This document shows, one piece after another, positions 6,370-11,070 of a DNA stretch of 11,070 nt. The stretch is from assembly GCA_044361365.1 (NCBI GenBank), contig JBIKIW010000046.1, positions 1-11,070 of the forward strand. The letters are read 5' to 3'. The notes under the pieces are model-generated. The model was not told where the DNA came from. It ran no database searches and worked only from the letters and a program-made list of their open reading frames with translations. This stretch comes from JBIKIW01 sp044361365 (lineage in GTDB: Bacteria; Patescibacteriota; JACMRA01). Within the stretch, counting starts at the first letter, position 1. Each line of letters begins with the position of its first letter. A program made the position numbers and the translations under genes.

Positions 6370-7056
6370 TTACAAATAAAACTTTTCTACAAATCTGCCG
6401 TGTTCGTCTAAATTATAAACCAGAGGTTTTCCTGTGGGGATTTCTAACTCCACGATTTTTTCGTCTGAGATTTTTTCGATAATTTTGATAATCGCTCGCA
6501 GACTGTTTCCGTGGGCCGAAATTAGTACTTTTTTGTTGTCTAAAACTTTTCTTAGGATATTTTTTTCCCAATATGGCAGAACCCTTTTTACTGTGTCAGA
6601 AAGACTCTCGGTAAGAGGAATTTCGTCTTTAGAAAGGGATTTGTAGCGAGTGTCAAAAGCTGGGCTTCGATCATCATTTACCTCAAGAGCGGGTGGCTGT
6701 GTGCTATAACTTCGTCTCCAAATATGAACTTGTTCGTCACCGTATTTTTGAGCAGTCTCGAGTTTGTTTAGACCTTGTAAGGCTCCGTAGTGGCGTTCGT
6801 TTAGCTTCCAGTGTTTGTGAACAGGCAGCCACAAAAGATTCATCTCCTCCAAAATCAAATTAAGGGTTTTGATGGCTCGGGTGAGGTAGGAAGTATAGGT
6901 AAGATCAAAAGTATAACCTTTTTCTAAAAGCAATTTTCCAGCACTTTTGGCTTCTTCTATTCCAGTTGGCGAAAGGTCAACATCTGTCCAACCAGTAAAA
7001 CGATTTTCAAGATTCCACTGGCTTTGACCATGGCGTATAAGAACTATTTGAGGCAT
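6370..7056 (-). CDS. gpmA: 2,3-bisphosphoglycerate-dependent phosphoglycerate mutase
   Basis: This 228-residue enzyme interconverts 3- and 2-phosphoglycerate in glycolysis through a phosphohistidine intermediate. The catalytic RHG is R8-H9-G10 in LIRHGQSQWN, followed by RFTGWTDVDLSPTG (19-32), R60 in the SYLTRAIKT segment, NERHYGALQGLNK with E87, and the second histidine H182 in AHGNSLRA. Length and motif order are those of dPGM, not of general histidine phosphatases. The start chosen is the ATG at 7056, giving MPQIVLIRHG as usual; a TTG three codons earlier is less likely. The gene lies 59 bp after the diiron-oxidase-like gene and converges with the 57-residue gene. A TATAAT at 7094-7099 may give it its own promoter. 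Confidence 0.95.
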   Translation of the reverse strand: MPQIVLIRHGQSQWNLENRFTGWTDVDLSPTGIEEAKSAGKLLLEKGYTFDLTYTSYLTRAIKTLNLILEEMNLLWLPVHKHWKLNERHYGALQGLNKLETAQKYGDEQVHIWRRSYSTQPPALEVNDDRSPAFDTRYKSLSKDEIPLTESLSDTVKRVLPYWEKNILRKVLDNKKVLISAHGNSLRAIIKIIEKISDEKIVELEIPTGKPLVYNLDEHGRFVEKFYL

Positions 7057-7093
7057 ATAGATCAAATCTTTAAGAGTTGGACGGTTTCGTCAA

Positions 7094-7099
7094 ATTATA
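7094..7099 (-). promoter_or_regulatory. Possible -10 box of gpmA
   Basis: A perfect TATAAT sits on the minus strand in the 59-bp gap upstream of gpmA, 37 nt before the ATG. No matching -35 is found, and gpmA could also be read through from the upstream genes. Confidence 0.3.
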
Positions 7100-7115
7100 A
7101 CTAATACTTACCAAG

Positions 7116-7922
7116 TTAGAGAGAAAACATCTTTTTTGTAAGCTCGTTAAAATTATCTATTCCTATTTTTATTTCCTTTGAAGCAGTTTCCTTATCGGCA
7201 ACTATTTTTAAAAGATTGTCTGTAAGTAAAACAGCTTCTTGTGCATGCTCAGCTTCTAAAGAGAGGTGAATATTTATCCAAGTATAGCCATTTACCTCAA
7301 ACTCTTTTAACTTAAAAGTGTCGTTTATTAAAATATTTTTTAACTCAGGTAAGTTTTTATCAAAAAAAGAATCAAGCACTTCATATTCAATCGAAGCTGA
7401 AAACTCTTGTGCTAGATTAAAACCAACAGCTCTAAAAAAGCTTTCAAACGGGCTTGACTCGCTAACAGATAAATTAGCAAAGATTATTTGCTTGCTTTGT
7501 ATGATCAAGTCAACTTGCTTTGAAGATAAATTATTTACTTCATCTAAGTCAGTTTTGGTATTTTTGACTATAGATCTAAAAAATACTTCTGCAAGATGAC
7601 GGTGTGTTAATCCAGATCGTTGAAAGTTTAACTCGTCATTTCTAGCAGCCATTACATACCCTAAATAATCAATCTTTCTATCTCGTAGAGATTCTATGTT
7701 CTCTGATTTATCGATTAAAAAATCAACCTTGTTTCCAACATCAAAGATAAGTTGAGATGTTCCATACATGAAAAATTCATTTATAGTAATATAATTGTTA
7801 ATAAATTTTAACAATTTATTATTTGAATGAACTGTTTCCAAAGTTTTTAGTAAATCATTTTTTACCGCTATAGTTTGTAAATATTCATTAAGTAACTTTT
7901 TTGTATCAAATTCTTTTCTCAT
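7116..7922 (-). CDS. Probable heme-oxygenase-like diiron oxidase (HDO-type)
   Basis: The 268-residue product is almost all helix and cytosolic. Its polar residues match the metal-ligand order of heme-oxygenase-like diiron oxidases and oxygenases (the superfamily of SznF, BesC, UndA and CADD): E97-x9-H107, a mid-protein Glu in LAQEFSASIEYE (E173), and H219-x3-E223-x2-H226 in IHLSLEAEHA. These enzymes use O2 to oxidise amines, amino acids or fatty acids. The recognition rests on the motif spacing and on memory of the family; overall similarity is low. The gene follows the HTH-methyltransferase gene by 40 bp on the same strand, so the two are probably co-transcribed and act on the same substrate or product. 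It starts at ATG with no Shine-Dalgarno motif. A PqqC/TenA-like enzyme of the same fold without diiron is the main alternative. Confidence 0.65.
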   Translation of the reverse strand: MRKEFDTKKLLNEYLQTIAVKNDLLKTLETVHSNNKLLKFINNYITINEFFMYGTSQLIFDVGNKVDFLIDKSENIESLRDRKIDYLGYVMAARNDELNFQRSGLTHRHLAEVFFRSIVKNTKTDLDEVNNLSSKQVDLIIQSKQIIFANLSVSESSPFESFFRAVGFNLAQEFSASIEYEVLDSFFDKNLPELKNILINDTFKLKEFEVNGYTWINIHLSLEAEHAQEAVLLTDNLLKIVADKETASKEIKIGIDNFNELTKKMFSL

Positions 7923-7962
7923 ATAAGAGCATTCATAGCATGTAACACTCTGATTGTAAATA

Positions 7963-9183
7963 TTAATTTTTGGATTGTAATTTGAACAAATTTAGGTTTA
8001 CTTCACACATTGCTAGTATACATGTAAAATCTTTATCAATCGCAATAGCTGTGCTTAAAAGGTTTGATTTGTATAAATCATTTTCTAATGCATGCAGAGT
8101 GTAGCTATAGTAATGCCAAATATTTAAAACGCTACCACTATAAAGCTCTATTGTTTTAATTTTATTATCAATTTTAAACTCAATATCAATATCTTTTAAA
8201 AGTTCGATGGCTACTATTCTTTCTTTTGTTGTTTCGTCGATAGTATCAACTACTTTATATTGAGTGGAGTCAAAACCAAGAAGGCCAGGTAACCAATAAA
8301 TTAGCTTGTTAAATTCTTTTGTGCTAAAATTTTCAGAAGTTATAACAAATTCCTCCTGTCCCCTCAATCCATTTTGAATTATTAAATAATCATTTTGGCT
8401 CATACTATCTTTTATATTTAATAGGGTTTTAGCCCTATCTCTTACTTCACCGATTCCGTCTCGTAAAAATAATATAAGATTAACACTGTTAGTATTTTCT
8501 TGTTTTTTCTTAAAGAGAATTTGTCTAAATATCGAATCTTCAATGTCAATGTTGGCACCACTAAATGGTAAATCTGAAAATTTGTTATGCAAATTAGATT
8601 TTGTTAGCTCGATTACTTCGTCACTTGAGGATATAGCAGTATAGTTTGTTTTAAAACCATGTTTAGTTAAATTTTCTATAATTGAAATAGCACTTCTTCC
8701 GTTCCCAGTGCTTAAATCAAACAGGTTAACAGTTTCAAAGCCTTCCAATTTAGAAATAATCAACGGTAAACTTTTTTCAATTAAAGCGTCCTCAGATGCG
8801 ATGTAATCAAAGCTGCTTTTAAAAAAAACATCATTCCAAATATTGGCACCTTCACCTAGATAACTAAACTTTATTGGTATTGTCTTTTCTTCCTCTATTT
8901 TTGTTATAAATTCAATAAGCTGATCAGGTTTAAAAATTTTATAAATTAAAGGATTTGGAGTTAATTTGCTGTAGGCGATGCCAGTTCTATATTTAAAACC
9001 TTTGTTTTTCAACCTTTCAATCTCATTATTGTTGTGAGTGCTTATTAATATCTTTGGTTTGCGATTCTCGAAATTTATGACTAGGTTATTTTTATCGTCC
9101 ATGGCATTTTTGACCCAGAGAGTTACAGTTGAAGGGGCGACACCGAAGATTTTGGAAACATCGGAGTTTTTGTAGGTATTCAT
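7963..9183 (-). CDS. Helix-turn-helix domain fused to an EgtD-like SAM methyltransferase
   Basis: The 406-residue protein has two parts. Residues about 4-26 (YKNSDVSKIFGVAPSTVTLW) form a helix-turn-helix of MerR/excisionase type, continued to about 65 by a basic segment. From about 115 the sequence follows the histidine-specific methyltransferase family (EgtD-like, Methyltransf_33): an N-terminal helix SFDYIASEDALIEKSLPLI, the SAM-binding motif NLFDLSTGNGRS at about 153-164, YTAISSSDEV at 181-190, and LILFLRDGIGEV at 236-247, which fills the place of EgtD's LFLGSTIGN strand. The C-terminal region ELYSGSVLNIWHYYSYTL matches the EgtD closing block. The true substrate is unknown; histidine is not assured. 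The likely partner is the diiron-oxidase-like gene 40 bp downstream. The DNA-binding part suggests autoregulation or tethering to DNA. Start is ATG, without a Shine-Dalgarno motif. Confidence 0.7.
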   Translation of the reverse strand: MNTYKNSDVSKIFGVAPSTVTLWVKNAMDDKNNLVINFENRKPKILISTHNNNEIERLKNKGFKYRTGIAYSKLTPNPLIYKIFKPDQLIEFITKIEEEKTIPIKFSYLGEGANIWNDVFFKSSFDYIASEDALIEKSLPLIISKLEGFETVNLFDLSTGNGRSAISIIENLTKHGFKTNYTAISSSDEVIELTKSNLHNKFSDLPFSGANIDIEDSIFRQILFKKKQENTNSVNLILFLRDGIGEVRDRAKTLLNIKDSMSQNDYLIIQNGLRGQEEFVITSENFSTKEFNKLIYWLPGLLGFDSTQYKVVDTIDETTKERIVAIELLKDIDIEFKIDNKIKTIELYSGSVLNIWHYYSYTLHALENDLYKSNLLSTAIAIDKDFTCILAMCEVNLNLFKLQSKN

Positions 9184-9227
9184 ATTTTATTAATTTAGTT
9201 TTAGTTCTTAAATTGAACGACTTTTTT

Positions 9228-9256
9228 AGTATAACAAAGAAAACGTAATCACACAA
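9228..9256 (-). promoter_or_regulatory. Promoter of the HTH-methyltransferase and diiron-oxidase genes
   Basis: On the minus strand TATACT (9228-9233) is preceded by TGT, giving an extended -10, with a weak TTGTGT (9251-9256) 17 bp upstream. The leader would be about 38 nt. Two direct repeats lie further upstream. Confidence 0.5.
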
Positions 9257-9313
9257 ATGATCTACTTTTGTTTAATTAATCAGCTTTTTGCTAGAAAATT
9301 TAAGTCTAAAAAG

Positions 9314-9345
9314 GTATGTCAAAAAAATGCATGTATGTCAAAAAA
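9314..9345. repeat. Tandem 13-bp direct repeats, possible operator
   Basis: GTATGTCAAAAAA occurs at 9314-9326 and again at 9333-9345, a spacing of 19 bp, close to two helical turns. The pair is about 60-90 bp upstream of the candidate -35 of the HTH-methyltransferase gene and could bind its own HTH domain. Confidence 0.4.
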
Positions 9346-9378
9346 TTATAAATTGTGAATTATAAAATGAAATATTTT

Positions 9379-9404
9379 GTAGAGGCGAATTTTAATACGC
9401 CATT
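9379..9404 (+). repeat. GTAGAG-GGCGA hairpin repeat, copy B
   Basis: GTAGAG is followed by GGCGAATT/AATACGCC, with one A-A mismatch in the stem, and CATT. It lies directly left of fold-back repeat copy 2. Confidence 0.7.
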
Positions 9405-9414
9405 GTTATATTAG

Positions 9415-9526
9415 TTTCGCTAACCACTACCACAAACATACCCCGTCAGTCTACGACTGCCACCCCTTTCAAAAGGGGAATTTTGAGTATAGCTTCAATT
9501 TGAAGTTAGGTTGGTGGTTAGTGAAA
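9415..9526. repeat. 112-bp fold-back repeat, copy 2
   Basis: This copy matches 5680-5790 with about a dozen differences. The terminal inverted repeats are better here (TTTCGCTAACCAC against GTGGTTAGTGAAA). The first internal hairpin is CAGT-CTACG-ACTG where copy 1 has CAGC-TATC-GCTG, a paired change. The CCCCTTT/AAAGGGG hairpin is unchanged. Confidence 0.8.
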
Positions 9527-9532
9527 TTCCCA

Positions 9533-9558
9533 GTAGCGGCGACCACCGTGTCGCCATT
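9533..9558 (+). repeat. GTAGAG-GGCGA hairpin repeat, copy C
   Basis: GTAGC is followed by GGCGAC/GTCGCC and CATT. It is nearly the reverse complement of copy A and abuts the right end of fold-back copy 2. Confidence 0.65.
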
Positions 9559-9568
9559 TTTACTATTA

Positions 9569-9591
9569 GATCCTGATAACCAAGTTCAGGA
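9569..9591 (+). repeat. GATCCTGAA-type hairpin repeat, copy 1
   Basis: GATCCTGA, a spacer, then TTCAGGA forms a 6-bp stem CCTGAt/TTCAGG with one mismatch. Other copies are at 10600, 10804 and 10930. Confidence 0.5.
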
Positions 9592-9604
9592 AGACAAAAA
9601 CCCC

Positions 9605-9630
9605 GTAGAGGCGAATTTTAATTCGCCATT
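9605..9630 (+). repeat. GTAGAG-GGCGA hairpin repeat, copy D
   Basis: GTAGAG is followed by the perfect stem GGCGAATT/AATTCGCC with a two-base loop and CATT. Together with the GC-rich repeat to its right it forms a composite that recurs in inverted order at 10651-10772. Confidence 0.75.
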
Positions 9631-9654
9631 TTACCCTAAAATATCAAATAAAGT

Positions 9655-9782
9655 CCCCACCCGGGGGATACCGACAGAACGAAGTGGTTGGCGGAGGGGT
9701 GTGGGGAAGTCGCCGTTAAATTACCGTAGGGGAATGCCTCTGGCTTCCCTCATCAAATTATGTGGCACAGGCGACGGGAATC
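9655..9782 (+). repeat. GC-rich composite repeat left of recR
   Basis: A 32-bp core (9656-9687) is identical to the reverse complement of 10690-10721, and homology continues through GGCGGAGGGG to about 9706. CCCCAC (9655-9660) and GTGGGG (9701-9706) are inverted ends of the inner unit. A further hairpin, GGGAA-t-GCC/GGC-TTCCC, lies at 9730-9749. An 11-bp match (9772-9782) to 10651-10661 shows that the right-hand copy lacks about 60 bp of the interior. The DNA is much richer in GC than its surroundings. No gene is supported; a 98-codon frame across it is a by-product. Confidence 0.7.
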
Positions 9783-9799
9783 CTCTTATCAGCTAAATT

Positions 9800-10471
9800 T
9801 TAAACCTCTCGGCGATCTTCCAAAGCTCTTGCCATAGTGGCTTGGTCTAGGGTATCTGGGTTGTAATAAAGTGGTAATCCCTGAGCCAAGCGAGTGATTT
9901 TGACCTGTTTGTGCCAACCTTTTTGTATTAGGTTTTCTCGTAAATAAGCAGTAGTAGCTTCAGCTGAAAAACCAACTTTAAAAAACAAAATTAACTCTAA
10001 TTTGGTGGGTTCTGGGGTCTTGTTTAGGGTATCTTTTTCAATTTGGTGAGTAAATTTTTGGGAGCTTAAAACTTCTGGGATTCGCTTTTCAAACAGATCA
10101 TCTAAAGTTGTATTTTCTGGGAAAATGTTCTCGAGAGGTGAGATTAGATTCTGCAAAACGTGGTATTTTCCTCGATAGGATTCGCTTCTTTCTAGGGTAA
10201 TTATGTCAGTTGGTTTTTCCACAAGGCAAATTTGCCAGTCAGTGCGGCTTTTGTTGGAACAAATATCACAAAAGTTGTTTTGAGCAAAGAATCCACATTT
10301 TTGGCAGAAATGGACACTTTTTCGCATATTATCGAGAGCTATAAGCAATTCTTGGTAGTCTTCTTGGTCGGTTTGTAAGATATCTAAGGCTAGTTTTTGA
10401 CTGCTACGAAAGCCGATTCCGGGGAAATTTCTAAACTTTTCGGCAAGGTTTTCAATGGGTTGGGGAAGCAT
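9800..10471 (-). CDS. recR: Divergent recombination mediator RecR
   Basis: RecR acts with RecF/RecO to load RecA at gapped DNA. The 223-residue product has the helix-hairpin-helix FPGIGFRSSQKLALDIL at about 16-32, a four-Cys zinc finger (C56, C59, C68, C71), the Toprim start CLVEKPTDI at 82-90 with E85, and the C-terminal RLAQGLP...RALEDRREV block. Two things are unusual. About 20 extra residues at about 137-157 lengthen it beyond the usual 198-200. The Toprim loop normally read as NPTxEGExTA is here KVGFSAEATTA, and GHLSPLDGIGP is NLISPLENIFP. Zinc and DNA-binding parts are intact. The ATG at 10471 is chosen over a TTG 12 codons upstream because MLPQPIENLAEKF fits the family N-terminus. The likely -10 box lies 6 nt before the ATG, so the mRNA may be leaderless. 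Confidence 0.88.
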   Translation of the reverse strand: MLPQPIENLAEKFRNFPGIGFRSSQKLALDILQTDQEDYQELLIALDNMRKSVHFCQKCGFFAQNNFCDICSNKSRTDWQICLVEKPTDIITLERSESYRGKYHVLQNLISPLENIFPENTTLDDLFEKRIPEVLSSQKFTHQIEKDTLNKTPEPTKLELILFFKVGFSAEATTAYLRENLIQKGWHKQVKITRLAQGLPLYYNPDTLDQATMARALEDRREV

Positions 10472-10477
10472 TATTAT

Positions 10478-10507
10478 TTTATAAGCAAAAAAACTTAAAA
10501 GAGGCAA
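10478..10507 (-). promoter_or_regulatory. Promoter of recR with probable leaderless start
   Basis: On the minus strand TTGCCT (10502-10507) is followed after 18 bp by TATAAA (10478-10483), then only six bases to the recR ATG. Transcription would start at or next to the start codon. Confidence 0.45.
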
Positions 10508-10546
10508 GCAAGTAAATTTGTGGTAATTAACGGAATGGATATAAGG

Positions 10547-10586
10547 TGCCAGTATCCGCAGACGAGTGTCTAGTTTAATACTGGTT
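10547..10586. repeat. Two-level inverted repeat upstream of recR
   Basis: CCAGTAT (10549-10555) pairs perfectly with ATACTGG (10578-10584). Inside, AGAC (10560-10563) pairs with GTCT (10568-10571) around GAGT. On the plus strand a short T-run follows. It could be a structured RNA fragment, a weak terminator or an operator; no gene is linked to it. Confidence 0.4.
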
Positions 10587-10599
10587 TTGCTATAAGTAT

Positions 10600-10622
10600 C
10601 ATTCTGAATTTATTTCAGGATC
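10600..10622 (-). repeat. GATCCTGAA-type hairpin repeat, copy 2
   Basis: In minus orientation GATCCTGAA, a spacer and TTCAGAATG are read; the stem is CTGAA/TTCAG with a five-base loop. It matches the copy at 10930 closely. Confidence 0.6.
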
Positions 10623-10650
10623 TCTAACAACTCTTCTCTGCGATAAATCT

Positions 10651-10722
10651 GATTCCCGTCGTTTCACTCCTCCCCACCCCCTCCGCCAGCCACTTCGTTC
10701 TGTCGGTATCCCCCGGGTGGGA
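10651..10722 (-). repeat. GC-rich composite repeat right of recR, inverted
   Basis: This is the reverse-complement copy of 9655-9782, with the 32-bp identical core at 10690-10721 and an internal deletion of about 60 bp relative to it. Together with hairpin E (10748-10772) and the AT-rich spacer between them, it repeats the order of the left composite as a mirror image on the other side of recR. Confidence 0.7.
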
Positions 10723-10747
10723 ATTTTACTCGATATTTACGGTAAAT

Positions 10748-10772
10748 AATGGTGAGACAGGCTCGCCTCTAC
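10748..10772 (-). repeat. GTAGAG-GGCGA hairpin repeat, copy E
   Basis: AAT is followed by GGTGAG, a five-base loop, CTCGCC and TCTAC. The stem contains one G-U pair. It is the counterpart of copy D in the inverted composite. Confidence 0.65.
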
Positions 10773-10803
10773 GAGTTTAACCTGGTAAAAACGGGTCGGA
10801 AAA

Positions 10804-10824
10804 GATCCTGAAACAAGTTCAGGA
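10804..10824 (+). repeat. GATCCTGAA-type hairpin repeat, copy 3
   Basis: GATCCTGAA, ACAAG, TTCAGGA; the stem CCTGAA/TTCAGG is perfect. Confidence 0.6.
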
Positions 10825-10844
10825 CAACAATTTGGGTCAACAAT

Positions 10845-10861
10845 GGAACCGTAAAGGTTCC
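10845..10861. repeat. GGAACC/GGTTCC hairpin
   Basis: A perfect 6-bp stem closes a GTAAA loop and is preceded by CAAT and followed by GCTATGG. Its layout (AATGG, arm, loop, arm, CC) resembles the GGCGA hairpins, so it may be a diverged seventh member. Confidence 0.45.
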
Positions 10862-10881
10862 GCTATGGTAAATTCAACAAA

Positions 10882-10906
10882 AATGGCGATCCGTGATCGC
10901 CTCTAC
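10882..10906 (-). repeat. GTAGAG-GGCGA hairpin repeat, copy F
   Basis: AAT is followed by the perfect stem GGCGATC/GATCGCC with loop CGT, then TCTAC. It is the cleanest copy, with a 7-bp stem. Confidence 0.75.
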
Positions 10907-10929
10907 AAATTTAACAATATTTTGGATAA

Positions 10930-10953
10930 GATCCTGAAACAAGTTCAGAATTG
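10930..10953 (+). repeat. GATCCTGAA-type hairpin repeat, copy 4
   Basis: GATCCTGAA, ACAAG, TTCAGAATTG; the stem is CTGAA/TTCAG. It shares the GAAT right flank with copy 2. Confidence 0.6.
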
Positions 10954-11031
10954 TATATGTCAACAATTTTGATGACAGAATTTTAGTTATTCCTAATACT
11001 TTTAATTCTGTTTAAAAATTTTTAATAACAT

Positions 11032-11070
11032 ATGCGTTTAAACGATAAAACCCTGGCTCGTAACTACCTT
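11032..11070 (+). CDS. Start of an unidentified plus-strand gene (partial)
   Basis: An ATG at 11032-11034 opens a frame that reaches the window edge after 13 codons (MRLNDKTLARNYL). It follows about 560 bp without plus-strand genes, at a place where a new transcription unit is plausible, and the codons look like coding DNA. The fragment is too short for assignment. A distant likeness to the N-terminus of the F1 ATP synthase delta subunit (a basic start followed by LARNYL) is only a guess. No Shine-Dalgarno motif is visible. Confidence 0.4.
   Translation, partial: MRLNDKTLARNYL

Noticed and set aside
7081..7110. GACG-AAAC-CGTC hairpin between the diiron-oxidase-like gene and gpmA as a terminator
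   Set aside because: The stem is 4 bp and no T-run follows, so it is unlikely to end transcription.
7318..7599. Plus-strand frame opposite the diiron-oxidase-like gene
   Set aside because: It is antisense to a protein with a coherent ligand pattern.
9314..9345. CRISPR-like array from the direct repeats
   Set aside because: There are only two 13-bp units with a 6-bp gap, and no cas genes.
9500..9796. 98-codon plus-strand frame
   Set aside because: It runs through four different repeat units, has no family features, and its composition follows the GC-rich repeats. It is a by-product of the repeats.
9605..10772. Composite transposon around recR
   Set aside because: The inverted repeats carry no transposase and are only about 130-180 bp; mobility as a unit is not shown.

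Overview
The window looks like a chromosomal piece of a low-GC bacterium, most likely a member of the Candidate Phyla Radiation (Patescibacteria). The pointers are short, AT-rich housekeeping genes on one strand, divergent versions of universal genes (PrmC with an NLPY motif, RecR with an eroded Toprim domain), a KhpB/Jag protein reduced to its KH and R3H domains, and no Shine-Dalgarno-like sequence in front of any gene. This placement is inference; no rRNA or ribosomal protein is present to settle it. The genetic code looks standard, with TAA or TGA as stops.

Layout. At the left edge an unidentified plus-strand gene ends (2-106), its stop overlapping that of a CobW-type metal-chaperone GTPase (103-1062, minus). 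Next come a small FKBP-type prolyl isomerase (1214-1549) and a probable minus-strand operon: a six-helix membrane protein (4873-5478), a GT-C glycosyltransferase (3188-4867), prmC (2352-3173) and khpB/jag (1782-2300). A plus-strand tRNA-Cys(GCA) with encoded CCA (5557-5630) and a good intrinsic terminator diverges from that operon. Between the tRNA and gpmA (6370-7056, minus) lie two small genes: a 53-residue helical protein (5804-5965, minus) and a 57-residue single-pass membrane or secreted protein (6189-6362, plus).

Upstream of gpmA is the most distinctive locus: a 406-residue protein joining an N-terminal helix-turn-helix to an EgtD-like methyltransferase domain (7963-9183), followed 40 bp later by a 268-residue protein (7116-7922) with the ligand pattern of heme-oxygenase-like diiron oxidases (E-x9-H, a central E, H-x3-E-x2-H). 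Together they look like a small self-regulated modification or tailoring cassette of unknown product. recR (9800-10471, minus) follows, and a new plus-strand gene begins at the right edge (11032).

The long intergenic stretches (1550-1781, 5631-5803, 9184-9799, 10472-11031) are packed with short dispersed hairpin repeats of at least four families: a GTAGAG-GGCGA hairpin (six copies), a 111-112 bp fold-back element (two copies), a GATCCTGAA...TTCAG hairpin (four copies) and a GC-rich composite in inverted orientation on both sides of recR. Several copies differ by paired changes that keep the stems, so the fold, and not only the sequence, appears to be maintained.
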